This document shows positions 23,736-33,430 of a stretch of DNA of 64,000 nt, piece by piece. Origin of the DNA: Oryzias latipes (lineage: Eukaryota; Chordata; Actinopteri; Beloniformes; Adrianichthyidae); assembly GCF_002234675.1 (NCBI RefSeq), contig NC_019876.2:24143371-24207370 (forward strand), written 5' to 3'. Made by a program: the position numbers and the translations under genes. Positions within the stretch are counted from its first letter, which is position 1. Every line of letters begins with the position of its first letter. Below the pieces are notes generated by a model. It made no database searches. It was not told the origin of the DNA and saw only the letters and a program-made list of their open reading frames with translations.

Positions 23736-23828
23736 CACTGCCAGCAAGCAGCAGATGTCCTCCTAGCACCCTACCCGCCAATTTTAACCGCACCTCAGAC
23801 ATTTAGGGTCCCTTGGTGGGGAGGGTGA
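21018..23828 (+). CDS. LINE endonuclease/reverse transcriptase, 3'-truncated
   Basis: A long open frame of 936 codons. The N-terminal half is an apurinic-type endonuclease: LLNIRSLANK, LMLTESWLRDGD, GRGGGLAILY, VIIAGDFNIH. The C-terminal half is a reverse transcriptase: IQPLLKKPTLDP, YRPISKLPFLAKILE, LDLSAAFDTVDHSILL, GVPQGSVLGPLLFSIY and the catalytic FHFYADDTQLYL. AARLLTGTRMRDHITP and LHWLPVRFRIDFKI follow. These match the L2/Rex1/CR1 group. The frame remains open across endonuclease and reverse transcriptase, but the last 30 or so residues come from fused downstream sequence, so the native C-terminus is lost. It is not a host gene. The start at 21018 is the first ATG of the frame and is uncertain. 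Confidence 0.78.
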   Translation: MSAYYCSSQPQPIYNITVLYNNRNHPLNSSYNQPKNHYPLKNKRSRNPHNLVTINLSSNPVSYPTRFGLLNIRSLANKSFTCHDLITSNKIDFLMLTESWLRDGDCVPLIESSPPNFSFFTKPRPSGRGGGLAILYNNNFNCTSATFGDFKSFESLYFYISGLSKVLCILIYRPPKSTSGFIEEFAELLSLVMPTHDKVIIAGDFNIHVCCSDNQLAREFLNIIDSFNLDQAITGSTHIKGHTLDTILTCGISVPNVTCMDFVMSDRKCILFSPELNANPPESKANFIYSRVFNPSTAANFGNFFSAPLGLNSDANSILSNFNSATARILDQIAPFRLRKVQNKNLPWITDSIRNSKRTCRRAERKWKASKSTVDLDTLKNHMNNFNRQMKKARSDYFSQLIDANRNNPRVLFKVINQLSEAPHTSNLPTSPVICEQFANHFNKISNIRSQISFTRSMSPPILSTPPARPTVVLEDFQSISPNTLSEIVHKMKPSHCSLDIMPVRFFKEIYGSISSHILFLMNTSLSTGTVPDDFKAAMIQPLLKKPTLDPSCLEHYRPISKLPFLAKILERLVAEQVISILNKNKLFETLQSGFKANHSTETALLRVMNDLLMAADSGKISILVLLDLSAAFDTVDHSILLQRLKSWVGFSGTVFNWFYSYLSNRFFNVFIGNSCSSKVKMTCGVPQGSVLGPLLFSIYMLPLGEIIRRHNLNFHFYADDTQLYLSFKPGDLGLLNNLNSCIADIKTWMAQNFLQLNMDKTDVIIFGSVEARNGVAQKLESLSKYVSSNCRNLGVIFDTDLNLETHVKSVVKSCFWQLHRSYRITPLLSKKCLEMVIHAFIFSRLDYCNALYTCLSQQSVYQLQLVQNAAARLLTGTRMRDHITPVLASLHWLPVRFRIDFKIPPHCQQAADVLLAPYPPILTAPQTFRVPWWGG

Positions 23829-24260
23829 GGGGACATCACTGTGAGTAATCAGGAGATGTGCCCTTAGTGCCCTACCCGCCAATTTTAACTGCACCCCCCC
23901 TAGTACACACACACCTCCCCCCTCAATATATACATTCCAACATAAACACACACACATGAACACACACACCCTCTCAAACACACACACACGCACACACATT
24001 TTGCAAGGAAGGTGGGACCTAGAACCATCTGTCCCCTACCCTTTCCCTGGTGGGGGGTACAGGGCCCTTGGGGGGGGGGGGGGGTCCCAGAATGTCTCTA
24101 ACTTGTTGTTTTATGCTTCTTCATGGTCTTATCCCCCCTCCCCTCCAATTATCACCCTCCTACCCCCCCCTCTCTTCTTCCCTTCTTTCCTTTTCCGTCC
24201 GGTCCAACACCAAAGATTTTCAAACATGGTTGAAATTAATAAAGTTTGGCCTCAATTACA
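23760..24260 (+). repeat. L1 3' UTR remainder with CA and G runs
   Basis: Contains two near-identical copies of a CCCTACCCGCCAATTTTAAC segment (near 23767 and 23870), a CA-rich stretch (23905-24000), a run of about 16 G at 24071-24086 and C-rich tracts. It closes near 24236 with TTAATAAAGTTTGG, like an L1 3' end. Confidence 0.5.
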
Positions 24261-24309
24261 AAAGGGGTTTATTCAGACATACCTTTGGCTTGTCTGAAGA
24301 TTAATAACC

Positions 24310-24900
24310 CTTATTGTTAAAGTAAAATATTTCCAACACAAGAGGCCCTCAGTTCTCATCTGCCTGCCCAGCTGTTGGACAGGTCAAGTAAAAAAAATAT
24401 ATATATATAACAAACACACAAGTCGAGGTGCTATCTTCAATAAATGCTTCTATGAATGCTAATTTGTGTAAAAATTTACCTTCCAATAGATAAGACTCAT
24501 AAGGCATGTAAACATTCATTTTTACAAGTTTCTTAATTATCTTAATTTCCAAGCCAACAGCCCAATCAACATAAAGTCTCACAACTTTAACAACAGAGTC
24601 ATACTTAACATTTCTAGAGGATAGCCACGCTGCCAGGTATTCTACCACGGACAAGTCTTGTGCTTAGATCATTGGTGGATTCACCAGCAACAAGCAAGTC
24701 CAGATGTAATGATTTCACATTGTCCAAGTCCTGTTCGGCAAACCAAGTTTCCTGCAGACATAAAATGTCACACTCATTCAACAGTTTATCGACAACATAA
24801 AGACTTGATTTAAATTATGCAACACTTTGACAAGTACACTGGTCACACGTATTATATGATACAATCTGCATGTTTTGTTGTCAAATAAGATGACACAAAA
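24310..24900 (-). pseudogene. LINE endonuclease fragment, minus strand
   Basis: The minus-strand translation gives CDILCLQETWFAEQDLDN near 24760 and VNVYMPYESYLLEGKFLHKL near 24510. These are conserved parts of a LINE apurinic-type endonuclease. Frameshifts separate the pieces. Together with the ORF1-like parts at 24930-25386 and 27857-28213 it forms one minus-strand LINE into which gypsy sequence was inserted. The clade is unresolved. Confidence 0.6.
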
Positions 24901-24929
24901 TGTACTTGTTACGCGTTGGTTTTGCCGCC

Positions 24930-25386
24930 GTCCACCACTGGAACAGAGGCCTTATTCACACCCCAAGCGTTTTCTGGGGCCACTAAACCACTGACTGCAG
25001 AAGCTTGTTCTTTGGTGGGGTTTTTAGGGGTGGGATTATATAAGTTTGCTTCTTCCCACTCATACAGCCAGTTCCAATAATGCCAGAAGTTTTACGGGAA
25101 CGTCTGGCAGCGTGATTCACTCGGGGCTTTGAAACTGAAGCAGGTTTTACATCCATTCCTTTCTGCCAGCGTCCATCCCACACCACAACACTCCACATTG
25201 GAGACATTGGGGCTTGTCCTGCAGGCTGTCCGGTATTACTGTCAGATGTTTCCTCTGTTTGTTATCTTTTCGCTGGTGAGTGGTTCAGCATAGTCGTGCT
25301 GCCACTCCATTGAAGTAATCGAAGCCGTCACAGCATGAAGACTTTCACAAGCAGTAGTTTGAGACTCCAGAGTGAGTTTCAAGCAG
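24930..25386 (-). pseudogene. LINE ORF1-like part (proximal piece)
   Basis: Minus-strand coding-like sequence (about 24983-25207 open) directly upstream of the endonuclease in the same orientation. There is no domain I can name. It is cut at 25386 by the gypsy-derived block. Confidence 0.4.
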
Positions 25387-25555
25387 CTGCAGTGCTCACC
25401 TTTAAATGGGATGCCACGCCCACGGGGCGTTGCTCTCCATGCCCGTCCAGGCGGCACCACAGGTGGTAATCATAAATAACAAAACACATCAATACACAAA
25501 CAATAAAACATGGTGTGCCCCCCCCCTCGTCATCTGCCGGTGCCACACGGTCACA
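25387..25555 (-). repeat. Partial LTR of Gmr1-like gypsy (left piece)
   Basis: Matches the 27681-27856 end of the complete LTR at 27555-27856, up to the terminal GTCACA. It lacks the other half. Next to it on the internal side is the minus-strand polypurine tract GAGGAGGGGGATGG (25556-25569). Confidence 0.75.
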
Positions 25556-26291
25556 CCATCCCCCTCCTCTGAGAGATCGACGGTGTGCGGCGATCCAGTC
25601 CAGCCCTCCGCCGCCGCGCAAGCCCACGCCGATCCACCAACCCGTTCCGCAGGCGCCCCTTGCCTAATGTAGAGGCCCTGTCCGGTTGGTCTGCCGGCAT
25701 CAGCGGGACTTTCCTCCGACGCGTGCTCCTCCACCCACGTCCTCGCGTCGGTTGGATGCACGATCCGCTCCTCGGTGCGCTGCTCCAGTCGGTCCCAGCC
25801 CCGGCTAAGGCCCTTCCTTCGGCCACACGCCCCCGCTGGTCTCCTCCCGGATGGCACCTCAGCCGATCGGAGCGCCGACAGCAAGTTCCAGGCGAGATGT
25901 TGCGCCTCTCCCGGAGCACTCCGCTGACGGCCCGGTAGACGTCGGTCCGCCCCCTGTCCCTCTCCGCGCAGGCCTCCAATGCCTGCATCGGCGGCAGTGG
26001 AACCGGGCGGTATGCCCGTGCCGCCTCCGGCTGTCTCCGTGCTCCGGCGGTCCGCCCTTGCTGCCCGCGAGGTCCGCCGCTCGTCATGGACGCTGATCTG
26101 GACGCCGTGGTGTCGCTTTCCGGGCCCCTGGCCAGGCCTGACGCTCCGACGAGGCCACCCGGATCCACCCCCTCTTCCTCAGAGGATGGAGTACCTGGAG
26201 GAGGCGCTGAGCTGCCGGGGAATCGTCCCCACCACGCCGCTGCGTCCTCACCTTTTTGTGGCCCCTCTGCAATCCCACCTCTGACACCATA
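25556..26291 (-). mobile_element. GC-rich mini-element internal region
   Basis: About 0.7 kb between a polypurine tract at the left and a primer-binding site at the right (AATCCCACCTCTGACACCA, 26271-26289, like a tRNA-Leu 3' end). It carries only gag-derived sequence: a minus-strand frame with DARTWVEEHASEESPADA, which echoes the SCAN-like TWVKEHEPTDG of the neighbouring gag. GC content is strikingly higher than in the surroundings. There is no protease, polymerase or integrase, so it looks like a non-autonomous derivative dependent on a relative. Confidence 0.6.
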
Positions 26292-26438
26292 TGTGGCGGG
26301 GTCCCGCCGAGAAAGGATGCAGAGGAGCCAAGGTGAGGAGGTTCTGTCTTTATTCAAGAACAGTAAGCACCACAGTTGCTACACGCAGGGCCACACAGCG
26401 CATGGCACCTCCTTCACTCCTCCTTTCACCACCTGCGG
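26292..26438 (-). repeat. Partial LTR of Gmr1-like gypsy (middle piece)
   Basis: Matches 27555 to about 27700 of the complete LTR, starting TGTGGCGGGG and stopping at CACCTGCGG, where it joins gag sequence of the next element. It is the complementary half of the piece at 25387-25555. Confidence 0.75.
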
Positions 26439-27531
26439 TCTTGGCTAATGGCTGTGGTACCTGGACGTTCCGGCTGGCTTCCTCCCCTTGTCAGACAAAC
26501 ATGTGATGCTGGTTGTCCTGAACGAGGTGCACTGCTGGTCCCTCGAGGAGGCAGAGATCCTTTTCGTGCATTCAGGTACTGAAGAGCCAGCTTGGCAGCT
26601 GTCAGCCCATCCGTTGGCTCATGCTCCTTCACCCAGGTCCGAATATCAGGAGGGAACACTCGCAGAAGTTGCTCCAGGATGATTTTCTCACCAATCTCCT
26701 CCTTTTAAATGCTGCTCCGGTCGTATCCATCGACGATAAAGTCCTTTGAGACGGTGGTATGTCTTTGTAGGCGTTTCACCTGCTGGCAGGGAAACCGCTC
26801 GGAACTGCTGCCTGTGGGTTTCAGGTGAAATGTCAAATTTTTCCAACAAAGCAGCTTTGAGGTCAGTATACGAGTCTGCTTTTTTCTCATCCATAGCTGT
26901 GTAGGCCTCCAATGCCTTTCCTGACAGCAGTGGGATGAGTCTGCAGGCCCACTCAACCTCTGGCCACCTCCAAGTTTTTGCAATGCGCTCAAAGCGCAGT
27001 AAATAGTTCTTAATATCTTCACCTGCTTGAAAAGGCAGTATTTTGGGATCAGTGTGAAATCGTCTGTCTGATCCCCTGTTTTCATTGTCTGAAGACTGAG
27101 GTGAGTCCTGCACTGACCTCCGGGATCGCTGTGTGGCTGGGGTTGGTAGCAATCTTCTTACACTGCTGGTACTCACTGGACTTGGAGTGACACCCCCCCG
27201 CTTGTTGCGATGTTGATGGAGCATCTGGTTGAGGCTGAAGGGACATCCTCAGGTGTCGCAGTTCCTCCAGAACCCCCTCCTCTCTTTGCTGCTGCGCTTT
27301 CAGAATGTCTCTAAGCAGGTTCATCAGCTCCCCATCTGCAGCGCCTGATGAGACAGATTTGGGCTTTGGGCGCCCCTCTCCCTCCGACGATGAAGAAGAT
27401 GAATTAGGCGGCACTGATTCAGAGGTCTCACCCTGGTCTGAAGTGGCTTGAGGATCTCCTTCCTCCAGTTTCTCCTGAGAACGAAGTCCACTCCTCCGCT
27501 TTGCAGAGGGTTTACCTCCACGGCTGGCCAT
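26439..27531 (-). pseudogene. Gmr1-like gypsy gag with SCAN-like capsid domain
   Basis: Gag start at 27531 (MASRGGKPSAKRRSG), a Ser/Glu-rich N-terminal part with a coiled-coil-like LRDILKAQQQREEG, then a frame break near 27170-27220. The next frame has FQAGEDIKNYLLRFERIA, WACRLIPLLSGKALEAY and FRAVSLPAGETPTKTYHRLK, a capsid domain of the kind from which vertebrate SCAN domains derive. After another break near 26690, VFPPDIRTWVKEHEPTDG completes it. The element is cut at 26439, and pol is absent. Confidence 0.75.
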
Positions 27532-27535
27532 CTTA

Positions 27536-27552
27536 TCCCACTTCTGACACCA
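27536..27552 (-). other. tRNA-Leu-type primer-binding site
   Basis: The plus strand reads TCCCACTTCTGACACCA, the form of a tRNA-Leu 3' end including CCA, two bases from the LTR start. On the element strand this is the PBS TGGTGTCAGAAGTGGGA. A variant is found at 26271-26289. Confidence 0.75.
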
Positions 27553-27554
27553 TA

Positions 27555-27856
27555 TGTGACGGGGTCCTGCCGAGAAAGGATGCAGAGGAGCCAAGGTGAG
27601 GAGGTTCAGTGTTTAATTCAGACACGGTTGCTACACGCAGGGCCATGCAGCACACAGCACACACTTTCACTCCTTCTTTCACCAACTGCGGTGCTCACCT
27701 TTAAATGGGATGCCACGCCCACGGGGCGTTGCTCTCCATTCCCGTCCAGGCGGCACCACAGGTGGTAATCATAAATAACAAAACACATCAATACACAAAC
27801 AATAAAACACGGTTTGCCCCCCCCCCCTCGTCATCTGACGGTGCCACACCGTCACA
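27555..27856 (-). repeat. Complete LTR of Gmr1-like gypsy
   Basis: 302 bp, TGTGACGG to CCGTCACA with short terminal inverted repeats. On the minus strand it has a TTTAAA TATA-like motif near 27699 and a later AATTAAA polyadenylation-like signal near 27615. A matching opposite LTR of this element is not preserved whole. Confidence 0.8.
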
Positions 27857-28213
27857 GTATATCATTGCTTATTTGTTCCATCCGTGACAATAGAGCTAAG
27901 TCATCAACATGATTGAATGAAACAGGAGGCAGCTCATCCAAATAGTGTGAGACAAACCTTGGAATATTGTCCCCACACTCGTTTAGCACTTGCAGACGCA
28001 TCTTTACGTTGTCAATATCCTTTTGTGTGCCTTTGTGTGAGATGCAGTGTGAAAGGTAGTAGGGCAGACCTCAAACAAAACTTTCTTTGATGATTCAATG
28101 CGCTCAGAGCTAAAATTGTTTGTTACAAGCAAAACAATTTCATCATTTAAGAGATCGTCTTCCGCAAAAACTCTACCGTCCCTGGTTTTAATGATCTCCG
28201 GTTTAATGTTCTG
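27857..28213 (-). pseudogene. LINE ORF1-like part (distal piece)
   Basis: A minus-strand frame at 28004-28225 (NIKPEIIKTRDGRVFAEDDL, LLVTNNFSSERIESSKKVLF), with further coding-like sequence down to about 27862. It is probably the same LINE as 24310-25386, separated by the gypsy block. Its right edge coincides with the start of the duplicated receptor block. Confidence 0.45.
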
Positions 28214-28574
28214 CGGGGAAAAAAATTTGCACAAAAGCAGTAGTTTATTCAGGAAAATAAAGAATATAAATGGGTATGAAGAAGAAAATAAATAGAAAAT
28301 ATAGAAACATTTTTAAACAAAAGTATCTCTAAAAACAACATGAGTAAAAACTCTCTTGCTTCACGTAAACTGTGAAAAGTTCCGTTTTACCGTCTCATGA
28401 TGGAACCTCTCACTCTTGAAAAAAACAAGTCATTGTGGCATGTAAATTATTATTATTAAGAAAGGAGCAGTTGCATCACTCGGTAGACAAGCCCCCTCCT
28501 TATCTTCAGATCATTGTATCTGCAGCACAGTTCACTAGCAAACATTGTCAAGGTGGAGTTTTGCTGTGCACACA

Positions 28575-29576
28575 ATGGTGAACCTTACCTTGGTTCTGGT
28601 TTTGCTCTGCACCCTCAGTAAGTACTTCTACATTTTCTTCTTAGCACAGTAACTGCTTTCTTTCGCGCGTAAACCACCAACGTTTCTCTGGTTGGATTGT
28701 TCTCAAAGACTGGTTTGATTGCTAGATTTAAATTTCTCTTTATTCTTTCAGGTCTGATCTCTTTGTCAACCCCTGAGTTTCACACAGTGAAAGTTCAACC
28801 TGAAGGAGAAGTTACACTGAAGTGCTCAAACTTCAGCAACTTCATATCTTACATTGTCTGGTTCAAACTGAATGATGGACGCAACGCCACAATCATTTCA
28901 TCAATGATAACCTCAGAGTCCAATGTTTCAATGAAGGATGGATTCAAAGAAAGATTTTTTATGACATCTAACATCACACATGTTTTTCTCAACATCAAAA
29001 ATGTGAACCTCTCTGACTCTGGACTATATTTCTGTGGACATAGAGGCAGTACAAGCGCAGTTATTTTTGGTGCAACGTATTTGCTGGTATATGGTAAGAT
29101 CATTTAGAAAAATATTACATTTTTACCTGGATGTTTTTTTTTACATAACTTTAAATTTATATACTTGCTACTTAGAAATGTCCAGATCACCAGACCTTCA
29201 GACCGTGATTGTGGGAAGCATTATTGCTTTTCTTCTGATGGTCATCATCATGCTGTTCATGAAAATCCGGTCTTATCCAAAAGGTACATTTTTAAATATT
29301 TTTAATGCATATAAAAAAAGTCCCACAAAAAAACTTTTCTTTTTTTAACAGTTGATGTTTATTTATTATTTCAGCTTCAGTTGAAAGACAACTAAAAGAG
29401 GTGAATAAGAACATTAATTACTTTTTTGTAATTACGTTGTTTGAATTGTAACTCAACTATCTTTACAGAGCCTGGACTCTGATGCTTTAAACTATGCAGC
29501 TGTAAGTTTCCAATGGAAAGCAAAGACCAGGATAAATGCTGCATACACAAAGGTGGTTTATGCAACCACTAAATAG
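28575..29576 (+). CDS. Ig V-type receptor with ITIM-like tail, copy 2
   Basis: Paralogue of the gene at 7516, 208 residues, exons 28575-28617, 28752-29093, 29176-29283, 29375-29400, 29469-29576, all GT-AG with the same phases. It has a signal peptide, one V-type domain (cysteines in LKCSNFS and LYFCGHR), a transmembrane helix, and a tail with LNYAAV and VVYATTK. Compared with copy 1 the transmembrane exon lacks one codon and the last exon is one codon shorter. Amino acid changes cluster in the loop between ITSES and GFKERF and around the LW/VW core strand. No stop or splice defect is visible, so both copies look functional. The ligand is unknown. Confidence 0.82.
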
Positions 29577-30401
29577 ACCCACTGTCCCTCAAATACAGCA
29601 TCTCAGACCCACACATGTTTTCTGATGAGTTTTACTAAAAAAAAAAGAGGTTTAAATGTTTAAATGTATTCACTGAAGAGCCAAAAAATAGACAAAGAAA
29701 TGATACACATCTCTCCCAGAAAGAAAAAGGGAGATTTGTGGATAGACGTAAGTTTTCTTTTGTGACAACTAATACATGTAAGCCTGCATTAGGCTTCCTT
29801 TTGCCTTTTTTAGAGATTTTTAGCAAATCTGATTATACGTTTCTTTATCTAATTGGAATTTAAAGAAAATGGTGTTTCTGAACCATACACACTTTGATCT
29901 TTTCACACGCTTCAAACGTCCAAAGCACTTTTTTGATAACTTCTTAATGGTAGAGTAACAACAAATAATGTCTAAATTATGGTAAGTGACCTGAATTTGA
30001 GTTTTGAAATCTGCCAAATGTAATGTCCTTAAAAACTTGGGTGAGATGACATGTCTGACCAGTTGCTGCTGACTTCACCTGCTTTCACAAATGGACTCTT
30101 TAAGTTAAGGATCTTTAGGTGAGTCTCAGGCCTGTTTCAAGTATTTCTTATACGTCTGAGCCTCCATAAACATGTTCCTTATTTTGGTTCCTAAATCTAA
30201 ATCGTTTGTTTGTTTTAACGTAGAAGCCAATCAGAAGAGCAGAAAATGTTCAAAAGTAAATGAAGTTGTTAAATTTAACTTTTTAATGTCACTTTTTTAT
30301 TGCAAAATCTGAAATTATAAGATTTATGACTGAATAAATGCAAATGCTGAAGAACATAACATGAAAATTAAATCGAATTAAAAGTCTAGAAAGTCTCGAA
30401 C

Positions 30402-30570
30402 CATTTGATTTGATTTGAAATGGTTTATTTCAAGCAATCAAATAAGAATACAGAAAAACAATACAATTATCAGTTATACATTCATACAACGACGAATCAA
30501 ACTTAAGATAATTAGACATATTAATAAATATTGCTTGAAAGGGAGTGGAAGGAAGCGAACTTAGAAGCCA
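30402..30570 (-). repeat. LINE 3' tail insertion
   Basis: The minus-strand reading ends in AATAAACCATTTCAAATC followed by AAATC-like repeats, a typical truncated LINE 3' end. It is absent from the paralogous block at 9.4 kb. The family is uncertain. Confidence 0.5.
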
Positions 30571-30689
30571 TAAGATGATTAGAAAAACAGCTAAGGGATC
30601 TGTTTTATTTTTGTGTAGCAAATATGTATTTTTTTGTGTGAAATCTGTGCATTAATGGAATAAATAAATCTTTTCTTCAATCCACCGTT

Positions 30690-31160
30690 TTAAAAATTAC
30701 ACTGTTGTAAAATATTCTATAGAATTTTTTGTGTTTTAGGGCTATATATATGTCAGTTTTAAAGAAACAGTTTCTGTTGTTTTATGTGGACTTCTCCTCA
30801 CAGACATTTGTGTTTACACTCGGACTCTCATTTTGTTCTTCTCACTACAAACCTGCACAAATGAACACAGGGACAGTTTTATGAAAATCTCAGGAATTTC
30901 TGAATGTGGAGGCTTTCATGGCTTTTAAATATACGAATTATGTAATATTAAGTATAAATAGACTAATTGTATGTTTGAATAACTGAGTTGTCTTTTTAAT
31001 CTGCTGCAGCTTTTTGGCCAAAACTCTTTTAAGAGATTGATTTCAATTCCTATTTTATTTTAAACTTATTTGTACTGTTGCATGAAATTAAAAAAAAATT
31101 CATGACTTCCTCCTTTTTTAAACGTTTCACTATTCCAGCCTCTGTTACGTGAGTGACACC
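30690..31160. other. Intergenic, nothing recognised
   Basis: AT-rich sequence without a convincing exon or repeat end. Confidence 0.35.
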
Positions 31161-31165
31161 TTAAA

Positions 31166-31330
31166 GCCAGGGGTCTCCAAATCCAGGCCTCAAGGGCCGA
31201 CAACCTGCTGGTTTTCCAGAAACCCTGCCTTATCTGCTGTTGATTACCTGGATCAGGTGTTTTTAGCCAATTAGGAGCTTCAAAACAGGTTGATTGTAAA
31301 ACATATAGAATTCCACACCGCTGCCGTAGA
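31166..31330 (+). repeat. hAT-like MITE end
   Basis: CAGGGGTCTCCAAATCCAGG followed by CCTCAAGGGCCGACAACCTGC resembles a very common non-autonomous hAT end in fish genomes. The opposite end was not found, so this is a fragment. Confidence 0.5.
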
Positions 31331-31479
31331 GCTGTGAAACTGGAGATTTTTGTCTGTAATTGTTGTTAGTGACAGTATTGGAGCATCTTCAGGTGGAAAA
31401 ATATGGATATAGTCATTCTCTCGTGGATTTATTTTTTATTTTTTTTATTTGAATGAGTTTAAATGTTAAAAGGTCTTTT

Positions 31480-32400
31480 AAAAAATGAAATGATAGGCTT
31501 CAGACTGAGCCTCTGACATTGACTGTGTTAGAGAACTGGACTGTGTGAGCCATTCCCTCCTCACGTTCCAAACTGGAAGTACTGCCTGGACCCAAATAGC
31601 CAAAATCCCATAGACTTCTACTGAGAAATAAACAGCTATTGGTCAATTTGTTCTCAGAATTAACATTTTTTCTCTGATACATCTTTTTAACGTTCTTGCT
31701 AGTCCTACATTTTTCACAAGATTTTTTTCTGTAGTGCAAGTTGTTCAAACTAGCCAATCAGATGCTTCAATAAAAAAGTAGGTGATCTTGTGCATAATGT
31801 TTGAAGAGTCATTGTAAATGAAATTCACAGTCAATCCTTATATAGCGATGAGGCTAAACATTTTTTTTACATTAGCTCCTCCCACATTCATTTGGAATGT
31901 CAAGTAAAAGAACGTATTTTTGGATGTGGCACACGTCAAAAGAGAGGCAGCGGATGCTATTTCCATGTGCTAATTGTGTTCGGTGTGAACGTAATAACCT
32001 CTGATAAATGCAATCCACAGTAATGAACTTGATTATACAAATATTATATATGTATTAAGGGTGTAATAACTGTCAGTACACATTATGCTCTTTTCTCAGA
32101 CCGAGACTAGCATTTTCACACTTAACACTCTTAAAGTTTAAACAAACAAAAAACAGTTCAGTTTTATAGAATAAAATGAAAGATCTTCTTTGCAAGATGA
32201 ACAGAAGGGCAGAACAATCAGGACGCAGAACATAACATGATGCAATGTTTAAAAAACAGCATGATAAATGGCACCAAAAAAACCCCCACAAAACAGCAAG
32301 ACCACAGAAGATAAACAGTGTTATTGCAAAGGATGCAATCATGTTTTTTTCTTTTCTTTACTTATGTCACATTCAGAAACTTTGATTTGACAGGTAATTT
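31480..32400. other. Intergenic, nothing firm
   Basis: No supported gene. Earlier exons for the ITIM exon at 32405 were looked for here and not recognised. Confidence 0.35.
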
Positions 32401-32404
32401 TCAG

Positions 32405-32458
32405 AATCTGAACTTAGATGATCTGATCTACACTGCTCTGAAGTTTGAAGGCAAATAG
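32405..32458 (+). pseudogene. Orphan terminal exon with ITIM
   Basis: An acceptor-like TTTTCAG at 32398-32404 is followed by 18 codons ending in TAG. The encoded tail NLNLDDLIYTALKFEGK contains LIYTAL, an ITIM consensus. This matches the last exon of fish Ig-type receptors in form and length. No V-domain, transmembrane or signal exons could be recognised upstream, so it is probably the remnant of a lost receptor. It is too short for certainty. Confidence 0.45.
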
Positions 32459-32459
32459 G

Positions 32460-33430
32460 AAGCAGGTTTCCATCAGAGAAACAGCTGAAGACATGCTGTT
32501 TGCTGCCACCAGGTCCAATCAGGAAGCTGCTGGAACTGCAGCTCAGCTTCATGAACTGATCATCTCAGAGCAGCGGTGTGTGGAAGATGTGACTGCGTCT
32601 GTGTGTTCATGAAACTGAGACCGAATGATCCATGAAGCTGCTGTATTCAGGACTTTAGCACAGACATGAAGGCTGATGAGACAAACCTCTGTCAGTCTTT
32701 TATGAAACCACGGAGATGCACAGAGATGTTTGCAGACTGAGTTCTGGTTTCAGTCTAAAAGTTTTATTTTCAGGAAAAAGAACTCTGCTGCTCTGAACTT
32801 CCCACAAAAAGGGGATGGGAGACCAAGATGCTGATGCTGATTGTTCTTCCGTACAGATGAACAAATCTTGATTTTCATTGTTTTTACTCATTTTATCTGC
32901 AAACATTTGCAAGTTTGTTCACCAGTGACTCGAAAACTGACTCATACTGAAAGGTAGATGGTGGGAGGGGGTGGAGGGGCACAGTTTGGTCTGAGCAGCA
33001 TCAATAGGATCCAAAACTAAATTAAGTGTAAAGAAGAGACAGCAAAATGTGAGCTGCTCTGTGTGTTTCTGCAGCAGGAAGACTTCAGTCCTGACCACAA
33101 ACGTTTTTTATGAAAAACTGAATAAACCTTTACACGAAAGTCAATATTTCTAAACTCTATAAACCTTTGGTTTTATTTAATATCATGAAGATTTACGTTA
33201 CGTATTGTTTTAGCTGAAGTTGAAGGATATCCAATGTTGTGTAAAACTGTAGCACAAACCAAAGTTTGTGTTACAGTTTTCTGTGAGTTCATGTTGTGTC
33301 TTTAACACTATGATGCTCAGTGATGTTGTAGTCTGAGCAGAAGCAGCAGTGTGAGGTGTGAAAAACCACAGAGGCACACTGAAACCCCCCAGGAGCAGCA
33401 GAGTGTGGTGTGAAGAATGATAAATGGTAA
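32460..33430. other. Presumed 3' flank of lost receptor; no gene
   Basis: Moderately GC-balanced non-coding DNA. Phrases such as AGCAGCAGTGTG with GGTGTGA recur near 33340-33420, probably from local duplication. Confidence 0.3.

Larger units (their letters stand above)
28214..30680 (+). repeat. Segmental duplication block, copy 2
   Basis: Aligns with 7119-9560 through promoter, exons, introns and 3' flank, with scattered substitutions and small indels. It carries an extra LINE-tail insertion near 30402-30570 and lacks the long GT repeat. Confidence 0.85.

Noticed and set aside
25406-26582. Several overlapping plus-strand frames in the GC-rich region
   Set aside because: High GC removes stop codons by chance; the sense strand is minus, as shown by PBS, PPT and gag similarity.
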